Part shown: in pieces, positions 1 to 6,778 of the stretch | Layout of the letters: each line of letters starts with the position of its first letter | How positions within the stretch are numbered: the first letter of the stretch is position 1 | Translations under genes and position numbers: made by a program | NCBI GenBank assembly: GCA_013619035.1 | Contig: JABXKX010000465.1 | Coordinates: forward strand, 1 to 14,806 | Direction: 5' to 3' | DNA length: 14,806 nt | DNA from: Peptostreptococcaceae bacterium | Lineage (GTDB): Bacteria > Bacillota_A > Clostridia > Peptostreptococcales > Acidaminobacteraceae | Notes under the pieces: model-generated | Seen by the model: the letters and a program-made list of their open reading frames with translations, nothing else | What the model was told of the DNA's origin: nothing | Databases searched by the model: none

Positions 1-271
1 CAATTGTAATTGTTATATGTATCTTTATATTTGATCGTTTTTAAAGCAGAATCTTTTGCAGCTTAAACAAGTTTGATATCCTTCCATACGAATTATTATT
101 ATTGTTTATTTGACAATCGCAAATGATAAGAGATCTTAAATCCAAACTAAAAGAACCCTACTAACTGTGAAAATACACAAGTCATGAGAGTTCTTAATAA
201 ATTAGAATAATGATTCAGAAAGTTTCTATAATCTCACATTAATAACTCTCGTTGAGATACTTCTGATTCTA
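1..271. other. Non-coding stretch with imperfect inverted repeat
   Basis: I see no gene of usable length here; every frame is broken by stops. It holds one imperfect inverted repeat, 186-197 against 239-250 (11 of 12 positions pair, 41-nt loop), with a smaller nested palindromic stretch at 212-233. It lies 3' of the minus-strand gene ending at 272, but no T-run follows the repeat in that direction, so it is not a standard terminator. A perfect TTGACA at 110-115 lacks a convincing -10 at 16-18 bp. Positions 3-44 in plus frame 3 read a short hydrophobic tail ending in TAA, which could be the end of a gene from the left but is too short to call. Confidence 0.4.
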
Positions 272-1570
272 TTATTTAATTAAGTATTTAGTTGCTTTCC
301 CTTTTCCAATCTTGCTAATTGTTCTGTTGTTTAATAGCTCATTGATGATTAGACCAGCCTTGGTTTGACCCACCTGTAAATACTTTTGAAGTTCCAATCT
401 TGTAAATATAGAATATTGTTTTAAGAACTCATTTATACTTGGATCAATCTGCTTGGTAAAGTAATCATCTTCTGATTTTTTAACTATCTGTGATGTTAAA
501 TTCTTATTCCATAAGATCACTTTAAAAACATGATCTGATAATTTCACAAGTTTAGAAAAATCATAATCAGAGTATTCATATTGAATTTTCTTTAATCCAG
601 TACCATATGCTTCTACAAATCTTAGGCGATAAAAGATTTGTGCAAGACTTGGATTTCTCGTCTGAGAGATCCCCATACTTAAATCCTTATATGTTAAACC
701 ATAATCCAATCCACCTAAAGAAGTGATTTCCATGCGATCTTCATAAATATTGACTAATATTGAACCACTATAAGAATAGTCACGATGAATGATAGCATTT
801 AAAACGGCCTCACGAATAACTTCAGGTTTATAATCTCGGCTATCAATTCTCCTGTATCCTTCTATTTGTGACTTTAAATTATTGTTAACCTCTATATAAT
901 CTAATGTATCTTTTAGTATTTTGAATAACGAACCGCCAAATTCTCTTCTATCTTGAAAATCATATTCAGAAGCACCTTTATAAACAGCAACTTTTAGACT
1001 ATGCATACATTGGTCAGACAGAAGGTAAGCAAGATTCGTATAATCGCCACTCGTATTAACGAGCTTCAAACTCTTCATTTGTTCACTTTTTAAAGCTAAC
1101 TTATTACTACTAAAGACTTCATTCATGGTCTCAAAAGTTAAGTCCTGTTTCTTAGATAGTTGTTCTTCATAGCTAATGGTATATGAGGACATTAACATTT
1201 GTTGAATACCCGTTTCCGTTGATGGTCTAGATGAAGTACCTATCCTGACATAAACACCTTCTGGTCTTAAGCCTTTACGCTTTAAATAGTAAGGCTTATT
1301 AGTACCTTCCATGATTTGAATTCGAATAATACAATCATCATATATATCTATGCGAATAAATGAAAGCGCATCAGGAACAACCGTATCATGGATGAGATTT
1401 GATACCTTTAAAAGTGTCTCATCTTGATCATCCACTCCAACGACTTCACCATCATCATTGATCCCAATATAAATAGTGCCACCACTAGTATTTAAAAATG
1501 CAATGACTTCTTTTGCTATATCATTTGTATACCTTTGTTTAAGCTCTATTTGATCAGTTTCAATATACAT
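272..1570 (-). CDS. AlbA_2 / RecG-like ATP-binding putative transcriptional regulator
   Basis: This 432-residue protein has the three-part layout of the bacterial Schlafen-AlbA_2 regulator family. An AlbA_2 (divergent AAA_4) domain spans about residues 8-125, with TSGGTIYIGINDDGEVVG near 28-45. A GHKL-type HATPase_c_4 module follows at about 247-335 (PEVIREAVLNAIIHRDYS at 249-266 as N-box, AYGTGL at 321-326 as G-box). A winged-helix domain occupies about 375-430. It has no signal peptide or membrane segment, so it should act in the cytosol. The ATG at 1570 has AAGGAG five bases upstream. It is a single-gene unit with its own promoter. Proteins of this type are usually annotated as DNA-binding regulators, sometimes wrongly as RecG helicases; no helicase motifs are present. 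The target is unknown; repeats over its own promoter suggest autoregulation. Confidence is high for family, low for role. Confidence 0.85.
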   Translation of the reverse strand: MYIETDQIELKQRYTNDIAKEVIAFLNTSGGTIYIGINDDGEVVGVDDQDETLLKVSNLIHDTVVPDALSFIRIDIYDDCIIRIQIMEGTNKPYYLKRKGLRPEGVYVRIGTSSRPSTETGIQQMLMSSYTISYEEQLSKKQDLTFETMNEVFSSNKLALKSEQMKSLKLVNTSGDYTNLAYLLSDQCMHSLKVAVYKGASEYDFQDRREFGGSLFKILKDTLDYIEVNNNLKSQIEGYRRIDSRDYKPEVIREAVLNAIIHRDYSYSGSILVNIYEDRMEITSLGGLDYGLTYKDLSMGISQTRNPSLAQIFYRLRFVEAYGTGLKKIQYEYSDYDFSKLVKLSDHVFKVILWNKNLTSQIVKKSEDDYFTKQIDPSINEFLKQYSIFTRLELQKYLQVGQTKAGLIINELLNNRTISKIGKGKATKYLIK

Positions 1571-1589
1571 AAAGTCTCCTTTTTACCTT

Positions 1590-1619
1590 CTAACTAATTC
1601 TAACACATGCTAACGTTAG
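1590..1619. repeat. Phased CTAAC repeats, candidate operator
   Basis: On the plus strand CTAAC occurs at 1590-1594, 1600-1604 and 1610-1614, exactly 10 bp apart, and the last copy is followed at once by its inverse GTTAG (1615-1619), forming the perfect 10-bp palindrome CTAACGTTAG. The array covers the -10 element, the spacer and the predicted start site of the minus-strand gene at 272-1570. One-turn phasing places all copies on one face of the helix, as in an operator for a repressor. The binding protein is not shown; the winged-helix product of the adjacent gene is the simplest candidate. Confidence 0.45.
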
Positions 1620-1625
1620 ATTCAA
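1597..1625 (-). promoter_or_regulatory. Sigma-A promoter of the AlbA_2 regulator gene
   Basis: Reading the minus strand, TTGAAT (1620-1625) is followed after exactly 17 bp by TAGAAT (1597-1602), with a TG one base upstream of it (extended -10, TGTTAGAAT). Transcription would start near 1590, giving a leader of about 20 nt that contains the AAGGAG site. The CTAAC array overlaps both the spacer and the -10. Confidence 0.6.
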
Positions 1626-1667
1626 AGAACCGATGTTTCCAAATCTTAAACTACCCCTTAACACATA

Positions 1668-1706
1668 TAAAAATACCCTCATCAACTGTTTAAGTTGATT
1701 GAGGGT
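1668..1706 (-). terminator. Rho-independent terminator of the opp operon
   Basis: On the minus strand, arm 1693-1706 pairs with 1675-1687 (13 bp with one bulged base at 1700), loop 1688-1692, followed by A and TTTTT (1669-1673). The 5' arm contains the last codons of the M20 amidohydrolase gene, and its TAA stop (1690-1692) lies in the loop, so terminator and coding end are fused. This marks the end of the operon that begins at oppA. Confidence 0.8.
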
Positions 1707-2853
1707 CAATAGATTTATGATAAGCTTTTATATCTAGTTGTAACTGTTCGTCCTTTAAAATACTTTCACCTGTATAAGCGAGTGCTTTTGCACCAATCAA
1801 CATTTTCTTTAAAGCAAACTCTGACTTTGCTGCTTCTGTAAAACTGCTATCATGAGCTATAGGTTTATCCCCTTCTTCATCCCAGATATTTAAGTAAGAA
1901 TGAATTGTTGGTAACTTTATACTGACATTACCGATATCAGAGGAACCCAGTTTCATATTAGCTCTAGGATAATTCATATGAATATCATAGTGTTTCATAT
2001 GTTGTTTTAAAGTTTCTGCCATAGGTTTGTTGGGATACCTTTCAGCATAAACAATACCTTTTTTTATTTTTGAGCTTGTCTTGTTATTATGATCAATATT
2101 GCTTACAATATTATCTAACCTATTGATGACATCTTCTAAATCCCTCATGGTCCTTGCTCTTACACTAAACTTACAGGACGCTTCATTGGGTATCACATTT
2201 GATGCAACACCCCCCTCTAAAATAATACCATTAATATTGGTACCAATGGGCATTTTTCCTCTTTCTTGATCAATCATATAAAAGGTATTTAAAACTGAAG
2301 TTAGCGCATTAATCCCTTCTTCTGGTGATGAGGAATGTGCTGATTTACCGGAATAGCTTATGGTATATCCTCTCGTTGCTAGTCCACCTCTCATGATCAG
2401 ATTTTCTGTAGAGGGATGAATCATCAGCGCAAAGTCTATCTCATCAAATACACCTTGATCTAACATCATGATTTTGCCACCACCACCTTCTTCAGCTGGC
2501 GTACCAATTACATGAATTACACCTTTTGCATCCTTTGATTGACTGAGCGCTAATGCTGCACCAACAGACATGGTTGCAATAAGGTTATGACCACAGGCAT
2601 GTCCAATATTCTTTAAAGCATCATACTCTGCTATATAAGCTAAATGAGGGCCTTCTTTTTTTGTGTCATATGTCGCAATGAAGGCTGTTTTTAATCCCCC
2701 TACTTTTTCAGTAATTTCAAATCCTTCATGTCTTAGAAACTCAGTCAACCACCGATAGGCTTTTTCTTCTTCAAAAGCAATCTCTGGATGTTCATGAAGC
2801 ATTAAACTCAATTGAATCAGCTGTTTTGCATACTTGTCTATTATTTTATTCAT
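1690..2853 (-). CDS. M20-family amidohydrolase (ACY1L2/AbgB-like)
   Basis: This is a cytosolic zinc-type M20 metallopeptidase of 387 residues from the chosen start. Metal and catalytic motifs are visible: AEYDAL (75-80) then GHACGHN (84-90, ligands Cys87 and His89), PAEEGGGG (119-126), MIHPS (144-148) and a C-terminal IAHDSSF (332-338, His334). SGKSAHSSSP (168-177) opens the dimerisation lid domain. The AEYDAL/GHACGHN pattern is that of the PM20D2 (ACY1L2) and AbgB branch, which cleaves aminobenzoyl-glutamate or beta-alanyl/basic dipeptides rather than ordinary peptides. I chose the ATG at 2853, overlapping the oppF stop by 8 bases, because the family normally begins shortly before LHEHPEIAFEE. 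An in-frame ATG at 2910 would add 19 atypical residues inside oppF. No clear Shine-Dalgarno sequence precedes it, so translational coupling to oppF is likely. As last gene of the import operon it probably processes the imported substrate. Confidence 0.88.
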   Translation of the reverse strand: MNKIIDKYAKQLIQLSLMLHEHPEIAFEEEKAYRWLTEFLRHEGFEITEKVGGLKTAFIATYDTKKEGPHLAYIAEYDALKNIGHACGHNLIATMSVGAALALSQSKDAKGVIHVIGTPAEEGGGGKIMMLDQGVFDEIDFALMIHPSTENLIMRGGLATRGYTISYSGKSAHSSSPEEGINALTSVLNTFYMIDQERGKMPIGTNINGIILEGGVASNVIPNEASCKFSVRARTMRDLEDVINRLDNIVSNIDHNNKTSSKIKKGIVYAERYPNKPMAETLKQHMKHYDIHMNYPRANMKLGSSDIGNVSIKLPTIHSYLNIWDEEGDKPIAHDSSFTEAAKSEFALKKMLIGAKALAYTGESILKDEQLQLDIKAYHKSIDPQST

Positions 2854-3856
2854 CGTTGTTACCATAAAGGTGACATGAAACAATATGTCCGGTAGCCACT
2901 TCCACATCAACAGGTCTTTCCAATTGACATTTGGTTATCCGTTTTTCACATCTTTCATAAAAGAAACAACCTTTTGGTAAATTAATCGGACTTTGTATCT
3001 CACCTTCAATGCCTTTAGAATGAATCAAGTTATTGCCTTCTAGGCTTGGAAGTGCATCAAATAATGCTTGAGTGTACGGATGTTTAGGTCTTTTAAAGAT
3101 ATCATCGGTCGTGCCTTTTTCCACTATTTTTCCAAGGTACATTACCCCAATTTTATCACTGATATGCTTTACAACAGATAAGTCATGGGCTATAAATAAG
3201 TAAGAAAATTGATACTCATCTTTTAAATCCATTAAAAGATTCAGTATTTGTGCTTGTATGGAAACATCCAAAGCTGAAACCGGTTCATCAGCAACAATAA
3301 ATTCTGGTTCTACAGCGAGTGCTCTTGCTATACCAATCCTTTGACGTTGACCACCACTGAACTGATGTGGATAACGCTCTGATTGTTCTGCTCTAATGCC
3401 CACTTTTTCTAAGATGCTTAAACACTTCTTTCGTGCTTCATCTTTATCTTTTGCTTTCTCGTGAAATAACATAGGTTCCATTAAAATATCAATGACCTTT
3501 TGTCTTGGATTTAATGATGCATAAGGATCTTGAAAAATCATTTGCATTTTACTTCTTTGTTTCACCATTTGTTGTCTTGTCAATTCAGATATCTTCAAAC
3601 CATCAAATATGACTTCACCATCATGTGGTTCTAATAGTTTTATAACCGTTCTAGCAGTTGTAGACTTGCCGCAACCAGACTCGCCAACCAAACTAAACAC
3701 TTCACCTTTTTTGATTTTAAAACTGATATCATTCACTGCATGCACAACTTTTTCTTCTATGCAAAATTTACCTTTTCGTAACTTGATTTTATCTAATATA
3801 CCCTTATTCAAATCAAACTGCTGAACCAAGTTATTGACTTCTAATATATAACTCAT
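2846..3856 (-). CDS. oppF: Peptide ABC transporter ATPase, OppF/DppF type
   Basis: This is one of the two nucleotide-binding subunits of the peptide importer, 336 residues. It shows Walker A GESGCGKST (58-66), Q-loop Gln109, signature SGGQRQR (167-173), Walker B FIVADEP (186-192), D-loop SALD and H-loop His224. The C-terminal oligopeptide-transporter extension carries Cys297, Cys303, Cys310 and Cys328 in the spacing C-x5-C-x6-C-x17-C, shared exactly with its partner OppD. In some Opp/Dpp ATPases such cysteines bind a [4Fe-4S] cluster; that is known of the family and only inferred here. The ATG directly abuts the oppD stop (TAGATG), and AGGAGG lies 7 bases upstream inside oppD. The long N-terminal insert before the core (about residues 17-36) is typical of OppF/DppF. 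The choice between opp and dpp naming cannot be made from sequence alone. Confidence 0.93.
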   Translation of the reverse strand: MSYILEVNNLVQQFDLNKGILDKIKLRKGKFCIEEKVVHAVNDISFKIKKGEVFSLVGESGCGKSTTARTVIKLLEPHDGEVIFDGLKISELTRQQMVKQRSKMQMIFQDPYASLNPRQKVIDILMEPMLFHEKAKDKDEARKKCLSILEKVGIRAEQSERYPHQFSGGQRQRIGIARALAVEPEFIVADEPVSALDVSIQAQILNLLMDLKDEYQFSYLFIAHDLSVVKHISDKIGVMYLGKIVEKGTTDDIFKRPKHPYTQALFDALPSLEGNNLIHSKGIEGEIQSPINLPKGCFFYERCEKRITKCQLERPVDVEVATGHIVSCHLYGNNDE

Positions 3857-4834
3857 CTACTCACCTCCTAGTAACGGATTGTGACAGGTTACAATATGGT
3901 CACCGTTAATTGTCTTTGGTTTTGGTTCTATTTCTAAACAAATAGGCAAGAGTCTTTTACATCTAGGTGCAAAATTACACCCTTTTGGCAACTCAAACAT
4001 ATTGGGTACGATGCCTTCTATCGTATCCAGTCTATCTTGTTTTTGATCTATTTTAGGAATTGATCCAATCAATCCACTGGTATATGGATGTGCATGATCA
4101 AACATGATATCTTCTTTTGTACCCGATTCAACAATCTTGCCACAGTACATCACATTGATTCTGTCTGCAACTTCTGATACAACAGCCAAATCATGAGTGA
4201 CAAGTATCAAAGCACATTGATGTTCTTTAACCAATTTCATCATCAATTTTAATATCTGAGCCTGTATTGTCACATCCAATGCAGTTGTTGGTTCATCAGC
4301 AATAATTAATTTAGGGTTTGCTGCTAATGCTATTGCTATAACCACCCTCTGTCTCATACCCCCACTAAACTGATGGGGATAATTTTTCAGACGACTTTCA
4401 GCATTACTGATACCAACATCCTTTAAGAGTTCAATACATCTCTCTTTACGTTCCTGTTTATTCATATGACTTTGATGTAATATCAAAACTTCTTCCATTT
4501 GCTTTTTAATGGTATAAACAGGATTTAAAGATGTCATTGGATCTTGAAAAATCATTGCAATATCTTTACCTCTGATAGAAGACATATCCTTTTCACTATA
4601 TTTCACTAGGTCCTCGCCATTAAACAGTATTTCACCTGCTTCTATTTGACCCGGTTCTTCAATCAGTTTAATAATAGAAAATCCTGTAACCGACTTACCT
4701 CCACCTGATTCACCAACCAATCCAAGTATTTCTCCAGCTTTTAATGAAAAACTAACATCATCTACCGCTTTAACAACACCTTTAAATGTATGGAAATAGG
4801 TTTTAAGTCCTTTTACTTCTAATATATTTTTCAT
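3857..4834 (-). CDS. oppD: Peptide ABC transporter ATPase, OppD/DppD type
   Basis: This is the partner ATPase of OppF, 325 residues, on the cytosolic face of the importer. It has Walker A GESGGGKSV (41-49, a Gly where Ser is more usual in OppD), Q-loop Gln97, signature FSGGMRQR (156-163), Walker B LIIADEP (176-182) and H-loop His214. The C-terminal extension has Cys286, Cys292, Cys299 and Cys317 with the same C-x5-C-x6-C-x17-C spacing as OppF, so a possible iron-sulfur site is present in both halves. The FSGGMRQRVVIAIAL stretch is the OppD form of the signature, as against SGGQRQRIGIARAL in OppF. It starts 9 bases after the oppC stop with a run of five G as ribosome binding site, and its stop abuts the oppF start. 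Confidence 0.93.
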   Translation of the reverse strand: MKNILEVKGLKTYFHTFKGVVKAVDDVSFSLKAGEILGLVGESGGGKSVTGFSIIKLIEEPGQIEAGEILFNGEDLVKYSEKDMSSIRGKDIAMIFQDPMTSLNPVYTIKKQMEEVLILHQSHMNKQERKERCIELLKDVGISNAESRLKNYPHQFSGGMRQRVVIAIALAANPKLIIADEPTTALDVTIQAQILKLMMKLVKEHQCALILVTHDLAVVSEVADRINVMYCGKIVESGTKEDIMFDHAHPYTSGLIGSIPKIDQKQDRLDTIEGIVPNMFELPKGCNFAPRCKRLLPICLEIEPKPKTINGDHIVTCHNPLLGGE

Positions 4835-4843
4835 TGCTGCCCC

Positions 4844-5746
4844 CTATTTCAGTTTCGGATTAAATTCATCACGTAAGAAGTCACCCATAAGGTTAATCCC
4901 AAATACAATCATCATAATATACAGGCCAGGGAATATAGAAACCCACCATAAGCCACTGTACAATACTGAAAAACCATTACTACACAACATCCCTAAAGAG
5001 GGTTTTGTAATCGGAACACCCATACCTAAAAACGACAGAGTTGCTTCCGTTAAAATAAAACCACCGACTTGAATGGTTGAAAGTACAATAATTGATGTTA
5101 GAACATTAGGTAAAACATGTTTTAACATGACTCTAATATGAGATAAACCAATGACTTTAGTCGCTTCTATATACTCGTTCTGAATAACCGATAGGGTCGC
5201 ACCTCTTACGGTTCTTGCATACCTTACCCAGCCTACCAAAAGTAGCGCAATTAGGATATTCAGTACCCCTTGACCAATAATGGTCATTAAAAACAAAGCG
5301 ATTAAAAGAGATGGAAATGACAACTGTACATCAGCGATTCTCATGATAATACTGTCCACTTTACCACCAAAATAACCTGATAATAAACCCATAGTGATAC
5401 CAAATAGGCTTGCCATCAAAGTTCCAACAATACCTATAAACAAAGAAACACGACTACCATAAACCATGGCACTTACAATATCACGACCTTGTTGGTCTGT
5501 ACCAAGAAGAAATGGCATTTGTCCCCCTTCTTCCCATACTGGTGGTAAATAGGCGTTTTCTAATGATAACTCTGCTAGATTATAGGGATCTTGAGGTACA
5601 ATAAACGGACCAAAGAGTGCAATGAGTACGATTGATATGATTAAGAAACTACCAATCCTAGCAGTCCATGAATGTTTGTAATTGTACCAGGTTTCTGATT
5701 GTAACATTTTATTTAATTTTGTTTCTTTTATGACTAATTCACTCAT
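4844..5746 (-). CDS. oppC: Peptide ABC transporter permease, OppC/DppC type
   Basis: This is a membrane permease subunit of 300 residues. After a charged cytosolic N-terminus comes a first helix at about 32-50, then the extracytoplasmic segment with LGTDQQGRDI (81-90), a hallmark of OppC/DppC. Further helices lie near 99-123, 145-173, 215-236 and 270-290. The cytoplasmic EAA coupling loop, which contacts the ATPases, is at about 191-214 (EYIEATKVIGLSHIRVMLKH). The ATG at 5746 has AGGAGG five bases upstream, located across the oppB stop, and the gap between the two genes is only 9 bases. It forms a heterodimeric pore with the OppB-like subunit. The assignment to the family is firm; peptide length preference cannot be read from it. 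Confidence 0.94.
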   Translation of the reverse strand: MSELVIKETKLNKMLQSETWYNYKHSWTARIGSFLIISIVLIALFGPFIVPQDPYNLAELSLENAYLPPVWEEGGQMPFLLGTDQQGRDIVSAMVYGSRVSLFIGIVGTLMASLFGITMGLLSGYFGGKVDSIIMRIADVQLSFPSLLIALFLMTIIGQGVLNILIALLLVGWVRYARTVRGATLSVIQNEYIEATKVIGLSHIRVMLKHVLPNVLTSIIVLSTIQVGGFILTEATLSFLGMGVPITKPSLGMLCSNGFSVLYSGLWWVSIFPGLYIMMIVFGINLMGDFLRDEFNPKLK

Positions 5747-5755
5747 GATATCCTC

Positions 5756-6721
5756 CTATGATATTTCAATTCTTGGATCAATAACGGTATACAAAATATC
5801 AACACAGAAATTGATGACAACAAACATCATGGCAACAAACAGAATATAAGCAGAGATAATCGGTCTATCAGCCGAGTTGATAGAATCGATGATTAACTTA
5901 CCCATACCTGGCCATGCGAAGATTGTCTCAGTGATTGTCGTAAATGCAATCAATGAACCCAGTTGCATACCGAAAATAGTCACGACAGGAATCAGAGTAT
6001 TTTTTAAAGCATGTCCAAATAATACTTTATGATTTTTCACACCTTTTGCTCGCGCAAATTTTACATAATCTTGTTTCATATTTTCTTGCATCCCTGCACG
6101 CGTTAAACGCATGACACTTGCAACAGATCCCATACCAAGTGTCAGTGCAGGTAAAATTATATGATGCCAACCATCTAAGGTTGCCAAGCTGGTTTCTATC
6201 CCGAATATCATACCGACCTCACCCCGTCCTGAAACCGGAAACCACCCTAGTTTAAGCCCAAATATAAAAATCATCACCATACCAATCCAGAAGGAAGGTA
6301 AAGATATTCCCGCAATCGAACAAGTCATGATAATCTTGCTGCTTCTCCGTTTAGGATAAGCACCAGCATATACACCAAAGCCAACCCCTCCAAATATGGA
6401 AATAATCATGGCCACAAATACCATTTCAAGTGTTGCAGGGAACCTCTCTGCAATCATTTTCAAAGCAGATTGATGGTACATATAAGACAAACCAAAATCT
6501 CCTTGTAATGCGTTTTTCATAAATCTAAAATATTGAACATACAAAGGTTTATCTAAACCTAAGTATTGTCTTGCTACTTCTACTTCATGTGGCGTTGCAT
6601 TTTCTCTCACCAGTAAATCTAAAGGATTACCTACAATACTTGTTAAGAAAAAAACCAAAATTGAGACGATAAACAAGACAATCACCAATTGACCGAATCT
6701 CTTTACGATGTACTTTAACAT
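5756..6721 (-). CDS. oppB: Peptide ABC transporter permease, OppB/DppB type
   Basis: This is the second pore subunit, 321 residues. It begins with the classic MLKYIVKRFGQ start and a first membrane helix (about 11-31), then a long extracytoplasmic loop including QYLGLDKPLYVQYFRFM (52-68) and GDFGLSY (74-80). Helices follow near 97-120, 130-158, 186-205, 241-262 and 288-312. The EAA loop is at about 218-241 (QDYVKFARAKGVKNHKVLFG). The ribosome binding site is an unusual run of six G only three bases before the ATG. It follows oppA after a 57-bp gap with a hairpin, which may lower expression of this and the later genes relative to the binding protein. With OppC, OppD and OppF it completes a canonical importer. 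Confidence 0.94.
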   Translation of the reverse strand: MLKYIVKRFGQLVIVLFIVSILVFFLTSIVGNPLDLLVRENATPHEVEVARQYLGLDKPLYVQYFRFMKNALQGDFGLSYMYHQSALKMIAERFPATLEMVFVAMIISIFGGVGFGVYAGAYPKRRSSKIIMTCSIAGISLPSFWIGMVMIFIFGLKLGWFPVSGRGEVGMIFGIETSLATLDGWHHIILPALTLGMGSVASVMRLTRAGMQENMKQDYVKFARAKGVKNHKVLFGHALKNTLIPVVTIFGMQLGSLIAFTTITETIFAWPGMGKLIIDSINSADRPIISAYILFVAMMFVVINFCVDILYTVIDPRIEIS

Positions 6722-6750
6722 ATTCCCCCCAAATCGAATTATAGAATCTT

Positions 6751-6776
6751 AAAGAAAGGGACAAGTCCCTCTCTTT
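6751..6776 (-). promoter_or_regulatory. Intercistronic hairpin between oppA and oppB
   Basis: Arms 6751-6761 and 6766-6776 pair over 11 positions with one mismatch, around a 4-base loop, starting 3 bases after the oppA stop. No T-run follows on the minus strand, so full termination is unlikely. Similar hairpins after binding-protein genes in other import operons stabilise the upstream message or partly block read-through, giving excess binding protein over the membrane parts. That role is inferred here. Confidence 0.55.
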
Positions 6777-6778
6777 GA

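Noticed and set aside
3..44. Plus-frame hydrophobic tail ending in TAA, possible 3' end of a gene from the left
   Set aside because: Only about a dozen codons with no terminator or family signal; cannot be told from chance.
110..138. TTGACA box as a plus-strand promoter
   Set aside because: No acceptable -10 lies 16-18 bp downstream, and no plus-strand gene follows.
272..1570. RecG helicase
   Set aside because: The similarity is to the HATPase_c_4 region often mislabelled RecG; no helicase Walker A or DEAH-type motifs are present.
2854..2910. Extended start for the M20 amidohydrolase
   Set aside because: The 19 extra residues sit within the oppF coding end, do not match the family N-terminus and have no Shine-Dalgarno sequence.
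3609..3824. Plus-strand open frame of 71 codons
   Set aside because: It lies wholly opposite the OppF ATPase core (Walker A region) and has no ribosome binding site or recognisable product; it is a shadow frame.
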